Of a stretch of DNA of 64,000 nucleotides, positions 52,729 through 64,000 are shown one piece after another. Below the pieces are notes generated by a model. The model worked only from the letters and a program-made list of their open reading frames with translations. It was not told where the DNA came from and made no database searches. Positions within the stretch are counted from its first letter, which is position 1; each line of letters opens with the position of its first letter. The translations under genes were made by a program, and so were the position numbers. Source of the DNA: LGRD01 sp031415135 (GTDB lineage: Bacteria; Pseudomonadota; Gammaproteobacteria; Burkholderiales; Burkholderiaceae_C). The DNA lies in NCBI GenBank assembly GCA_031415135.1, contig JANORB010000226.1, forward strand, positions 5,417 to 69,416. The letters run 5' to 3'.

Positions 52729-53205
52729 TCAGATGTAGCGCACGTCGACGATTTCGTAGTGCTTGAGCCCGCCCGGGGCCTGCACCTCGGCCACGTCGCC
52801 AACCTCCTTGCGGATCAATGCGCGCGCAATCGGCGAACTGATGGAGATTTTCCCCAGCTTGAGGTCAGCCTCGTCGTCGCCGACGATCTGGTAGGTCACG
52901 CGCGAGCCGCTGGCTTCCTCTTCAAGATCGACGGTCGAGCCGAACACGATGCGCCCGCCGGCGTCCAGTGTGGCCGGGTCGATGATCTGGGCGGCGGCGA
53001 GCTTGCTTTCGATCTCCAGGATGCGCCCTTCGATGAAGCCCTGCTTGTCCTTGGCCGCTTCGTATTCGGCGTTTTCCGACAAATCACCCTGCGCCCGGGC
53101 CTCCGATATCGCCTGGATCACCGCATGCCGCTCGACCGTCTTCAAACGCGCCAATTCCTCTTTCAGCTTGCTGGCGCCGCGCAGGGTCAACGGAATGGTG
53201 GCCAT
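52729..53205 (-). CDS. greA: Transcription elongation factor GreA
   Basis: 158 aa. The N-terminal coiled coil includes SEARAQGDLSENAEYEAAKD, with the acidic tip (Asp, Glu) that reaches into RNA polymerase to stimulate cleavage of backtracked RNA; the C-terminal FKBP-like domain starts around VDLEEEASGSRVTYQIVGDD. The start is the ATG at 53205; an in-frame TTG lies three codons before. It is downstream of carB in a carA-carB-greA run. Confidence 0.97.
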   Translation of the reverse strand: MATIPLTLRGASKLKEELARLKTVERHAVIQAISEARAQGDLSENAEYEAAKDKQGFIEGRILEIESKLAAAQIIDPATLDAGGRIVFGSTVDLEEEASGSRVTYQIVGDDEADLKLGKISISSPIARALIRKEVGDVAEVQAPGGLKHYEIVDVRYI

Positions 53206-53282
53206 GATGATCAAACCCTTGCAGTAGAAACGAAACCGCCGCCTGGGGGTCCGGCGGCGGCAGATGAACGAGCGCGCCTAGT

Positions 53283-56547
<3,265 letters not shown>

Positions 56548-56555
<8 letters not shown>

Positions 56556-57741
56556 TCTGGCTCCCCGCCGAAGTGCTGCGGTGGGTGTTCATCAGCGCAG
56601 TGAAGCGGTCAAAAAGGTAGGCCATGTCGTGCGGTCCGGGCGACGCTTCCGGGTGTCCCTGAAAACAAAACGCCGGGCGATCGACTCGGGCCAGGCCTTG
56701 CAGCGTGCCGTCGAACAGCGACACATGCGTGGGTCTCAGGTTGGCCGGCAGGCTGCTCTCGTCGACCGCGAAACCGTGGTTCTGGCTGGTGATGGACACC
56801 CGGCCGGTATCGAGGTCCTTGACCGGGTGGTTGGCGCCGTGGTGGCCGAACTTCATCTTGAAGGTTCGCGCACCCGAAGCCAGCGCCATGATCTGGTGGC
56901 CCAGACAAATACCGAAGGTCGGAACACCCTGGTTGATCAGCTCGCGCATGGCGGCGATGGCGTAGTCACACGGCTGCGGATCCCCCGGGCCGTTGCTGAG
57001 AAAGACGCCGTCGGGCTTGAGGGCGAGCACGACCGACGCCGGTGTCTGCGCCGGAACAACCGTCACCTTGCAGGCTCGGCTGGCCAGCATTCGCAGGATG
57101 TTGTGCTTGACGCCGAAGTCGTAGGCGACGACGTGAAACTTCGGCAGACCCAGGGAGCCATAGCCGGCCCCCAGCGTCCACTCGCCTTGCGACCACTCGA
57201 AAGCTTCGCGCGCAGTCACTTCCTTGGCGAGGTCGAGGCCCGCCATGCTGGGCGCACCGCAGGCCGAGGAGATCGCATCGGAGACGTCCGCAGGCGTGAT
57301 CTGCTGGCCCAGGGGCCGCGTGAAGATGGAGCCGTTTTGAGCCCCCTTGCTGCGCAGTATCCGGGTCAAGCGCCGTGTGTCGATGTTGGCGATGGCGACG
57401 GTGCCTTCGCGCTGCAGGTACTGCGCCAAGGTCAGCGTCATGCGGAAATTCGATTCCAGGACAGGCAGGTCCCGGATGACCAGGCCGGCGGCGTGCACCT
57501 TGCGCGCCTCGACGTCCTCGGCATTCACACCGCAGTTGCCGATGTGCGGGTAAGTCAGCGTGACGATCTGGCGGCAGTAGCTCGGATCGGTGAGGATTTC
57601 CTGGTAGCCGGCGAGCGAGGTGTTGAACACCACCTCGCCGACCGCCTGGCCCGCAGCGCCAATGGAGACACCATCAAAAACCGTGCCGTCCGCGAGTGCC
57701 AGGATCGCCCGGGCTTGAGGTTTGAGCAGTTGCGGCGGCAC
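56548..57741 (-). CDS. carA: Carbamoyl phosphate synthase small subunit
   Basis: 397 aa from a GTG at 57741 with GGAG seven bases before it. The N-terminal domain (ALADGTVFDGVSIG) and a class I glutamine amidotransferase domain are complete: nucleophile Cys in FGICLGHQIMAL, His and Glu in CFQGHPEASPGPHD. It hydrolyses glutamine to feed ammonia to CarB. The leader carries competing stems at 57798-57847, suggesting regulated expression. Confidence 0.97.
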
Positions 57742-57797
57742 CGGAATCTCCGTGTCTTGGATGCGCCCAGCTCTGCTCTGCGAGCCTGAGTCTGTCT

Positions 57798-57847
57798 GGA
57801 AAACCGTGGGGGTTTCCGGTCCGGAAACAGCGGGAGTTTCGCCGGGC
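57798..57847 (-). promoter_or_regulatory. carA leader with mutually exclusive stems
   Basis: Plus-strand order: GGAAAACC (57798-57805), GGTTTCCGG (57811-57819), CCGGAAAC (57821-57828) and GTTTCgcCGG (57836-57845). Neighbours can pair in three ways; the middle pair is a perfect eight-base palindrome arm either side of one base (57812-57828). Only alternate pairings fit at once, as in attenuators. No U tract follows in the carA direction, so any control would be on translation or through Rho. The element is inferred, not matched to a known class. Confidence 0.4.
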
Positions 57848-58026
57848 GAAGGGGTGAAGGATCAAGCAGCTGATTGTAGCCGAGGCATGCTGCCAATCCG
57901 GCCCGCGACGAGCGGCCGGACGGTGAACTCACCCTTGTCCGCCGGGTACTTTCCGGCCATCTGGATGGGGAACTAGAATTCAGCCTGCGAGTCATAGCTC
58001 CCATCCCAAACACACTAGGAGATCTC

Positions 58027-58722
58027 ATGGATCAAAGCCTGCAACCCACCCGCACCGGTTTTCCCGGTACCGGCGTATCGGTGGATCAACGCAACCGCGT
58101 TCTTCGCAACACCTATTGGCTGCTGGCGCTGTCGATGGTGCCGACCGTTCTGGGCGCCTGGCTCGGTGTATCGACCGGGCTGATGCGTGGCATGGGCGTG
58201 GGCATGAGCGCCATCGTCTTTCTGGCCGGCGCGTTCGGGTTCATCTTCGCGATTGAAAAATTGAAGAACTCGGCCGCCGGCGTTCCGGTGCTGCTGGCGT
58301 TCACGTTCTTCATGGGCCTGATGCTGTCGCGCCTGATCGGTTCGGTGCTCGGCCTGGCCAACGGCGCGGGCCTGATCATGACCGCCTTCACCGGCACCGG
58401 CCTGATCTTCCTGGGCATGGCGACGCTGTCGTCGGTCATCAAGCGTGACCTGTCCGCGATGGGCAAGTGGCTGTTCATCGGCGCGATCATGCTGCTGGTG
58501 GCGGGGTTGGCCAACCTCTTCCTGCAGTCCAGCGCGCTGATGATCACCATCGCCGTGCTGGCCATCGGAATTTTCTCGGCATTCATTCTGTACGACCTCA
58601 AGCGCGTTCAGGACGGCGAGGAAACCAACTACATCACCGCCACGCTGGGCGTGTACCTGAGTGTGTACAACGTGTTCCAGTCACTGCTGGCGCTGTTGGG
58701 CATTGCCGGCAACAACGACTGA
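58027..58722 (+). CDS. Bax inhibitor-1/YccA-family membrane protein
   Basis: 231 aa with seven hydrophobic segments. The cytoplasmic N-terminus ends in RNRVLRNTYWLLALSMVPTV. The family hallmark near the sixth span reads IAVLAIGIFSAFILYDLKRV. In E. coli, YccA of this family binds and modulates FtsH; the E. coli paralogue YbhL is of unknown role. AGGAG lies at good spacing before the ATG. A strong terminator follows. Confidence 0.94.
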   Translation: MDQSLQPTRTGFPGTGVSVDQRNRVLRNTYWLLALSMVPTVLGAWLGVSTGLMRGMGVGMSAIVFLAGAFGFIFAIEKLKNSAAGVPVLLAFTFFMGLMLSRLIGSVLGLANGAGLIMTAFTGTGLIFLGMATLSSVIKRDLSAMGKWLFIGAIMLLVAGLANLFLQSSALMITIAVLAIGIFSAFILYDLKRVQDGEETNYITATLGVYLSVYNVFQSLLALLGIAGNND

Positions 58723-58743
58723 GCTTCGGTCAAGCCGGCATTG

Positions 58744-58774
58744 AACGGGGCCCGAGGGCCCCGTTTTCGTTTTA
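58744..58774 (+). terminator. Intrinsic terminator after the Bax-inhibitor gene
   Basis: AACGGGGCCC-GA-GGGCCCCGTT (58744-58765) followed by TTCGTTTT. A ten-pair GC-rich stem with T-rich tail, overlapping the last bases of the convergent rlmD gene. Confidence 0.8.
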
Positions 58775-60115
58775 TGCCGCCTCGAACACCGCCATGCTTT
58801 CCACGTGCGCGGTGTGCGGAAACATGTTCACCGCCCCCGCTGCCGTGCAGCGGTAGCCGGCCTGGTGCACCAGCAACCCGGCGTCGCGCGCCAAGGTCGC
58901 CGGATTGCAGCTCACATAGACGATCCGGCTCGGAGGCGCCCAGCCCGGTGCGGCAACCGAGCCCGCACGCAGCTCGACCAGCGCCTTGACCAATGCGAAC
59001 GCCCCCTCGCGCGGCGGATCGACCAACCACTTTTGAGCCGTGCCATGGGCGATCAGCTCGATCGGGGTGAGCTCGAACAGGTTGCTTGTGCCGAAGCGGG
59101 CCCTGCCGCCCAGGCCATTCAACAGCGCGTTGTCCTGGGCTCGGCGCACCAGCGTCGCGCTGCCCTCGATGCCGAGCACTTCGCGGGCTTGCCGTGCAAT
59201 CGGCAAGCTGAAGTTTCCGAGACCGCAGAACCAGTCGATGACGCGATCGCCCGGCCCCGCTGCCAGCAAGCGGACGGCGCGCGCGACAAGCACCTGGTTG
59301 ATCTGGTGGTTGACCTGGGTGAAGTCGGTCGGCTTGAACGGCATGCTGATGCCGAATTCAGGCAACGTGTAGGCGAGTTGCGGTCCGCCCTCATCCAGCA
59401 ATTGCACGGTCTCGGGCCCCTTGGGTTGCAGCCACCATTGAACCCCGTGCGCAATGCCGAATTCGCGCAGGCGCTCGCGGTCTGCCTCGCCCAATGGTTC
59501 CAGGTGGCGCAACACCAGGGCCGTCACGCTGTCTCCCACCGCCACTTCGATTTGCGGCAGGCGGTCACGCTGGTCCATGCCGGCCACCAGCTCGCGCAAG
59601 GGCACGAGCAGCGCGCTCAGGTGAGGCGGAAGCACTTCACAACTGTCCATGTCGGCCACGAAACTGGACTTGCGCTCGTGAAACCCGACCAGCACCTTGC
59701 CCTTCTTGGCAACGAAGCGAACCGACAGCCTGGCGCGATAGCGGTAGCCCCAGGCCGGGCCTTCGATCGGCCGCAGCACCTGTTCGGGCTTGACCTTGCC
59801 CAGGTGCCACAACGCATCTTCCAGCGCGCGCTGCTTGGTGGCGACCTGCGCTCCGACGTGCAGGTGCTGCATCTTGCAGCCGCCACAGGTGCCGAAGTGG
59901 CGGCACTGAGGTCGCACGCGCTGCGAGCTTTCGCGCCGCATCGCGCTCATCGAAGCCTGCTCCCAGTTGTTCTTGCGCCGCTGCACCGTGACCCGCACCT
60001 CCTCGCCAGGCAATGCGCCGTCGACGAACACCACCTTGCCTTCGCGGTTGTGAGCCACGCCCTGGGCGTCCAGATCCAACGACTCAACCTTCAACCATTC
60101 ATTCGCTTCCGTCAT
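58772..60115 (-). CDS. rlmD: 23S rRNA m5U1939 methyltransferase RlmD
   Basis: 447 aa. TRAM domain at the N-terminus, an iron-sulphur site with Cys71, Cys77, Cys80 (CRHFGTCGGC) and a fourth Cys in MDSCEVLP, then a SAM-binding WFCGLGNFSLPIARQ and DPPREGA; the catalytic nucleophile is Cys in YVSCNPATLARD. It methylates U1939 of 23S rRNA. A GATAAT ends eight bases before the ATG with no Shine-Dalgarno, so the mRNA is a leaderless candidate. Confidence 0.95.
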   Translation of the reverse strand: MTEANEWLKVESLDLDAQGVAHNREGKVVFVDGALPGEEVRVTVQRRKNNWEQASMSAMRRESSQRVRPQCRHFGTCGGCKMQHLHVGAQVATKQRALEDALWHLGKVKPEQVLRPIEGPAWGYRYRARLSVRFVAKKGKVLVGFHERKSSFVADMDSCEVLPPHLSALLVPLRELVAGMDQRDRLPQIEVAVGDSVTALVLRHLEPLGEADRERLREFGIAHGVQWWLQPKGPETVQLLDEGGPQLAYTLPEFGISMPFKPTDFTQVNHQINQVLVARAVRLLAAGPGDRVIDWFCGLGNFSLPIARQAREVLGIEGSATLVRRAQDNALLNGLGGRARFGTSNLFELTPIELIAHGTAQKWLVDPPREGAFALVKALVELRAGSVAAPGWAPPSRIVYVSCNPATLARDAGLLVHQAGYRCTAAGAVNMFPHTAHVESMAVFEAA

Positions 60116-60123
60116 GGGGCGCG

Positions 60124-60129
60124 ATTATC
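60124..60129 (-). promoter_or_regulatory. Candidate -10 placing rlmD transcription start at the ATG
   Basis: GATAAT on the minus strand followed by CGCGCCCC and then the rlmD ATG. A transcript starting at the normal distance would begin at or next to the ATG. Confidence 0.4.
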
Positions 60130-60199
60130 GGGCTCGCAGACTGAGGTCCGATTCGATCGGCCAGACCACTCGCCGGTCTCTGCCGCTGCTACACTTTGC

Positions 60200-60418
60200 G
60201 CGCCAGGAGAGAGCCCTTTGCGGGGCCGCCGACGGCGCAGAGGGTGGTTCAAAAGAACCGGTCTCGAACGCTCAGGCAAAAGGACTGGTAAACGCTTCGT
60301 CAGAGGCGATCCTCGCTGGAGAGAGGCTCACCCCGAGTGGGCCCACCGAAGGGGCAAGCAGATGGTGCGCGAAGCGCGCCGGAAGCGAATCTCTCAGGTA
60401 AAGCGGACAGAGAGGGCT
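60200..60418 (+). promoter_or_regulatory. Tandem glycine riboswitch (two aptamers)
   Basis: Two gcvT-type aptamers. The first (about 60200-60290) has CAGGAGAGAGCC and the conserved core CGAACGCTCAGGCAAAAGGA. The second (about 60307-60417) has GGAGAGAGGC and GCGAATCTCTCAGGTAAAGC followed by GGACAGAGAGG. The two share the standard linker arrangement that allows aptamer-aptamer contacts. Glycine binding should raise expression of gcvTHP. The region fills the 357-bp gap between rlmD and gcvT. Confidence 0.95.
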
Positions 60419-60420
60419 TT

Positions 60421-60447
60421 CCCCCGGTGTGGCCAGGCCACCCGGGT
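60421..60447 (+). promoter_or_regulatory. Expression-platform hairpin ahead of gcvT
   Basis: CCCGG (60423-60427), inner TGGCC-A-GGCCA (60430-60440) and CCGGG (60442-60446). The nested GC-rich hairpin sits between the riboswitch and the GGAGA ribosome site, with three Ts after it. It may be a weak terminator or control access to the ribosome site. Confidence 0.5.
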
Positions 60448-60472
60448 TTCAAGATTGCCCTCGGAGAACCGC

Positions 60473-61591
60473 ATGTCCGCTCCCGCGCTTTTGCAGACCC
60501 CGCTGCACACCTTGCACCTTGAACTGGGCGCCAAGATGGTGCCGTTCGCTGGCTACGACATGCCCGTGAGCTTCCCCGAAGGCATCCTCAGCGAACACCG
60601 CCACTGCCGTGACTCGGCGGCCTTGTTCGACGTGTCGCACATGGGCCAGGTGCGGCTGGTCGGTCCGGAAGCGGCCAGCGCGCTGGAGTCGCTGATGCCG
60701 GTCGACGTGCTGGGGCTGGCGGTGGGAAAGCAGCGCTACGGCTTCTTCACCAATGCCGCCGGCGGCATCCTGGACGACCTGATGATCACACGGCGTGAAG
60801 ACGACCTTCTGCTGATCGTCAACGCCGCCTGCAAACAGGCCGACATCCAGCACCTCGTCACCCACATCGGCCACCGCTGCACGGTGCGGCCGATGCCCGA
60901 ACGAGCGCTGCTCGCACTTCAAGGCCCGAAAGCGGTGGCGGCACTGGCCCGGCTGAACGCCGACGTCGCCACGCTGACCTTCATGAGCGGCATGCACGCC
61001 ATGCTGAGCGGTGCGGCCTGCTTCGTGACGCGCTCCGGTTACACCGGGGAGGACGGCTTCGAGATCTCCGTCCCGGCCGAGCAGGCACAGAGCCTGGCGC
61101 GCGCATTGCTCGCCCAGCCCGAAGTACGGGCCGGCGGCCTGGGCTCGCGCGACACGCTGCGCCTGGAGGCCGGCATGTGCCTTCATGGCCACGACATTCA
61201 TGCCACCACCACGCCGGTCGAGGCCGGCCTGACCTGGGCGATTCAGAAAGTGCGTCGCGCCGGAGGCGAGCGCGCGGGCCGCTACCCGGGCGCCGACGTG
61301 ATCGATGGCCAGCTGGCGCGGGGCCCGACGAACAAGCGCGTCGGCCTGGTCGGATTGGAGCGTGTGCCGGTGCGCGAAGGTGCCGTCATCCACGACGCAC
61401 AGGGCCACAAGCTCGGTGTGGTGACCAGCGGGACGCTGTCGCCCACCGTCAACAAACCGGTCGCGATGGCCTACCTGGCCATCAACCATTGCGCGCCCGG
61501 CCATGAGGTCTATGCCGAGGTTCGTGGCAAGCCGCAGCCCATGCGGGTCAGTGCCCTGCCATTCACGCCGCACCGCTACGTGCGCGGCTGA
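60473..61591 (+). CDS. gcvT: Glycine cleavage system T protein (aminomethyltransferase)
   Basis: 372 aa. It transfers the methylene carbon of glycine from GcvH to tetrahydrofolate. Visible family segments are GAKMVPFAGYDMPVSF, ALFDVSHMGQVRLVGPEA, GGILDDLMI and TRSGYTGEDGFEISVP, with GLGSRDTLRLEAGMCLHGHD in the folate-binding part. GGAGA precedes the ATG, and the riboswitch lies directly upstream. Confidence 0.98.
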   Translation: MSAPALLQTPLHTLHLELGAKMVPFAGYDMPVSFPEGILSEHRHCRDSAALFDVSHMGQVRLVGPEAASALESLMPVDVLGLAVGKQRYGFFTNAAGGILDDLMITRREDDLLLIVNAACKQADIQHLVTHIGHRCTVRPMPERALLALQGPKAVAALARLNADVATLTFMSGMHAMLSGAACFVTRSGYTGEDGFEISVPAEQAQSLARALLAQPEVRAGGLGSRDTLRLEAGMCLHGHDIHATTTPVEAGLTWAIQKVRRAGGERAGRYPGADVIDGQLARGPTNKRVGLVGLERVPVREGAVIHDAQGHKLGVVTSGTLSPTVNKPVAMAYLAINHCAPGHEVYAEVRGKPQPMRVSALPFTPHRYVRG

Positions 61592-61654
61592 TTTCGTCGA
61601 CCGTTCAACCCCGGCTTCTGCTGCGGCAGACGGCCGCAACACCCAGGAGAGCCC

Positions 61655-62029
61655 ATGACCACCATGTACACCACCGACCATGAATGGATCAACATCGAAG
61701 ACCACGAAGCCGCCACCGTCGGCATCACGCACCACGCGCAGGACGCATTGGGCGACGTGGTGTTCGTCGACCTGCCCGCCGTGGGCAGCACCTTCAAGAA
61801 GGGCGAGGTGGCCGGCGTGGTCGAGTCGGTGAAGGCCGCGGCCGACTTGTACATGCCGGTGAGCGGTGAAGTGGTCGAGGTCAACGAAGGCTTGCGCGCC
61901 GACCCGTCGCTGGCCAACACCGACCCGCTGGGGCACGGCTGGTTTTTCAAGGTGCACCTGAACAACATGGCCGAATTCGAACAGCTGATGGACGGCCCCG
62001 CCTACGACCTGCTCGTCAAGAACGCTTGA
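61655..62029 (+). CDS. gcvH: Glycine cleavage system H protein
   Basis: 124 aa. It carries the lipoyl group that accepts the aminomethyl intermediate from GcvP. The lipoylated Lys60 is in VVESVKAAADLYMP. The C-terminus shows GHGWFFKVHL. It lies 63 bp after gcvT and 40 bp before gcvP. CAGGAGAG precedes the start. Confidence 0.98.
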   Translation: MTTMYTTDHEWINIEDHEAATVGITHHAQDALGDVVFVDLPAVGSTFKKGEVAGVVESVKAAADLYMPVSGEVVEVNEGLRADPSLANTDPLGHGWFFKVHLNNMAEFEQLMDGPAYDLLVKNA

Positions 62030-62069
62030 ACATCCCAAAGACCGGCCGCGTCGCGGCAGAAGGCTTTCC

Positions 62070-64000
62070 ATGTTGATGTCCGCCAACAAGCCGCTCGGCG
62101 AGCTTGAGAACGCCGCTGAATTCGTCGCCCGCCACATCGGTGTGCAAGAGGCCGACGAGCGCCACATGCTGGCGGTGATCGGAGCGGCCTCGCGCCAGGC
62201 GCTGATCGAAGCCATCGTGCCACGCAGCATTGCGCGCAGCCAGGCGATGGCGCTGCCCACCGTGGCGTCCGAAGCGCAGGCGTTGGCCGAACTCAAAGGC
62301 ATCGCCGCCCTCAACACCGTTCTCAAGAGTTGCATCGGCCAGGGCTACCACGGCACGCACACGCCTGGCGTGATCTTGCGCAACGTGCTCGAGAACCCGG
62401 CCTGGTACACCGCCTACACGCCGTACCAGGCCGAGATTTCGCAGGGCCGGCTGGAGGCGCTGGTGAACTTCCAGACCAAGGTGTGCGATCTGACCGGCAT
62501 GGCCATTGCCGGCGCGTCGATGCTCGACGAAGCCACCGCCGCCGCCGAGGCCATGACGCTGGCGCTGCGGGTGGGCAAGAGCAAGTCCAGCACCTTCCAT
62601 GTGGCTGACGATGTGTTGCCGCAGACCCTGGAAGTGGTGCAAACGCGCGCCGCGCCGCTGGGCATCACGGTCACCACCGGACCGGCCGAAACAGCGGGGG
62701 CGGTGGACGCGTTCGCGGTGCTGCTGCAGTACCCCGGCCTGGATGGCGAGGTGCGCGACCTCCAACCCGCCATCGACGCGATTCATGCGCGCGGCGGCCT
62801 GGCCATCGTGGCCGCCGACCTGCTCGCCTTGACCTTGCTGGTGCCACCCGGCGAGATGGGCGCCGACATCGTGGTCGGCAACACCCAGCGCTTGGGCATG
62901 CCCATGGGCAACGGCGGGCCGCATGCGGCCTACCTGGCCACCAAGGACGAGTTCAAGCGGTCGATGCCCGGCAGGCTGGTGGGCGTGAGCATTGATGTGC
63001 ATGGCAACCCGGCGTACCGCCTGGCCCTGCAGACCCGCGAGCAGCACATCCGGCGTGAAAAGGCCACCAGCAACATCTGCACGGCCCAGGTGCTGCCGGC
63101 CGTGGTGGCAAGCATGTTCGCGGTGTACCACGGGCCCGAAGGGCTCAAGCGCATCTCGCGCCGCGTGGCGAGCTACGCCGCGGTGCTGGCCGCGGGATTG
63201 CGCACGCACGGTATGCCGCTGCTGAACAGCAGTGCGTTCGACACCCTGCATGTGGCCACCGGGGACAAGACCGACACCGTGCTGCAGGCCGCGCGCGACG
63301 CCGGGTTCAACCTGCGCCGCGCCTCGGCCGGGAGTGTGGGGATCACGCTGGACGAAACCACCACGCGCGACGACGTGGCGACGCTGTTGGCCGTGCTGAC
63401 AACACCCGGCGGCCCGGCCGGTACGCCAGCGCCATCGCGCGAAGCCTTCGCAGCGTTTGACAAAGGCATCGCCACGCTGATCCCGGCAGCGCTGGCGCGG
63501 ACCACCCCATTCCTGACCCACCCGGTGTTCAACCGCCACCATTCCGAGACCGACATGCTGCGCTACCTGCGCAGCCTGGCCGACAAAGACCTGGCGCTGG
63601 ACCGCACGATGATCCCGCTCGGCTCGTGCACCATGAAACTCAATGCCACCAGCGAGATGATTCCCGTCACCTGGCCGGAGTTCGCCAACCTGCATCCTTT
63701 TTCGCCGCGCGACCAGTTGGCCGGCTACGACCTGTTGCGCGAGCAGCTCGAAGCCTGGCTCGCCCAGGCCACCGGCTACAGCGGCGTCAGCCTGCAACCG
63801 AATGCGGGCTCGCAAGGCGAATACGCCGGCCTGCTGGTCATCCGGGCGTATCACGCGTCACGCGGCGAGAGCCGTCGCACCATCTGCCTGATCCCCGAAT
63901 CGGCCCACGGCACCAACCCGGCCAGCGCCCACATGGCCGGCCTGCAGGTGGTGGTGGTCCGCTGCGACGACATGGGCAACGTCGACATGGACGACCTGAA
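62070..64000 (+). CDS. gcvP: Glycine dehydrogenase (decarboxylating) P protein, cut by window edge
   Basis: The first 643 residues of about 960 are present, in one frame to the window end. Start ATG at 62070 (MLMSANKPLGELENAAEFV) with AAGG upstream; a second ATG is at 62076. The N-terminal half shows GQGYHGTHTPGVILRN, the paired YTPYQAEISQGRLEAL, DEATAAAEAMTLAL and VVGNTQRLGMPMGNGGPHAAY. The second half begins near SETDMLRYLRSLADKDLAL and has PLGSCTMKLNATSEM. The PLP lysine is past the window edge. It decarboxylates glycine and loads GcvH. Confidence 0.97.
   Translation, partial: MLMSANKPLGELENAAEFVARHIGVQEADERHMLAVIGAASRQALIEAIVPRSIARSQAMALPTVASEAQALAELKGIAALNTVLKSCIGQGYHGTHTPGVILRNVLENPAWYTAYTPYQAEISQGRLEALVNFQTKVCDLTGMAIAGASMLDEATAAAEAMTLALRVGKSKSSTFHVADDVLPQTLEVVQTRAAPLGITVTTGPAETAGAVDAFAVLLQYPGLDGEVRDLQPAIDAIHARGGLAIVAADLLALTLLVPPGEMGADIVVGNTQRLGMPMGNGGPHAAYLATKDEFKRSMPGRLVGVSIDVHGNPAYRLALQTREQHIRREKATSNICTAQVLPAVVASMFAVYHGPEGLKRISRRVASYAAVLAAGLRTHGMPLLNSSAFDTLHVATGDKTDTVLQAARDAGFNLRRASAGSVGITLDETTTRDDVATLLAVLTTPGGPAGTPAPSREAFAAFDKGIATLIPAALARTTPFLTHPVFNRHHSETDMLRYLRSLADKDLALDRTMIPLGSCTMKLNATSEMIPVTWPEFANLHPFSPRDQLAGYDLLREQLEAWLAQATGYSGVSLQPNAGSQGEYAGLLVIRAYHASRGESRRTICLIPESAHGTNPASAHMAGLQVVVVRCDDMGNVDMDDL

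Noticed and set aside
60114..60401. Small plus-strand open frame over the riboswitch.
   Set aside because: Coincides with the structured glycine aptamers; no protein-like composition.

Overview
This window is high-GC bacterial chromosome, almost completely coding, with the gene content and order of a betaproteobacterium of the order Burkholderiales. Much of it is core: dnaX-ybaB-recR, trxA/rho/rpmE2, and a long block running phoR-phoB-phoU-pstBACS-glmM-folP-ftsH-rlmE with yhbY, greA and carBA. A tandem glycine riboswitch precedes gcvTHP. No rRNA, tRNA, CRISPR array, insertion sequence or prophage was seen. The only clear decayed gene is a fasciclin-domain remnant between pstS and glmM. Placement below order level would be a guess.

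Layout. 1-6.1 kb: start of a NarL-type response regulator, a membrane-anchored spermidine-synthase-like protein, an ICMT-like methyltransferase, and a response regulator/histidine kinase pair. Two near-identical promoter-region elements sit upstream of the first two genes. 6-12 kb: an exported protein, an RraA-family protein, two small-molecule transporters, and a ThDP enzyme read in frame into a META domain. 12.2-13.9 kb: a roadblock-domain protein followed by a ComFB-like protein. 13.9-18.3 kb: an RND efflux pair. 18.3-25.7 kb: rnhA, a methyltransferase, an MltD-like lytic transglycosylase, recR, ybaB, dnaX, a PurM paralogue and the 4.5S SRP RNA. 25.6-30 kb: a Ser/Thr kinase-HDOD-GAF protein and a neighbouring pseudokinase-HDOD protein. 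30-36 kb: addA/addB recombination genes. 36-40 kb: trxA, rho, rpmE2 and a membrane protein. 40-47 kb: the phosphate regulon with a well-formed Pho box. 47-58 kb: glmM, folP, ftsH, rlmE/yhbY, greA, carB, carA. 58-64 kb: a Bax-inhibitor-1 family protein, rlmD, and the glycine-cleavage operon, cut by the window edge inside gcvP.

How genes work together. PhoR/PhoB sense phosphate and should drive pstS through the Pho box; PstSCAB import phosphate and PhoU links transporter to sensor. GcvT, H and P with a distant lipoamide dehydrogenase cleave glycine, and the riboswitch turns them on when glycine is plentiful. AddA and AddB process double-strand ends; RecR and DnaX act in repair and replication. 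CarA/CarB make carbamoyl phosphate for pyrimidines and arginine.

Most interesting leads: the catalytic kinase/pseudokinase HDOD pair; the ThDP-META read-through fusion; the duplicated regulatory element; a shared bidirectional -10 between rlmE and yhbY that would make two nearly leaderless mRNAs; competing stems ahead of carA; and a nested hairpin in the rho leader, whose promoter overlaps the trxA stop codon. All calls come from reading the sequence; no database search was run.
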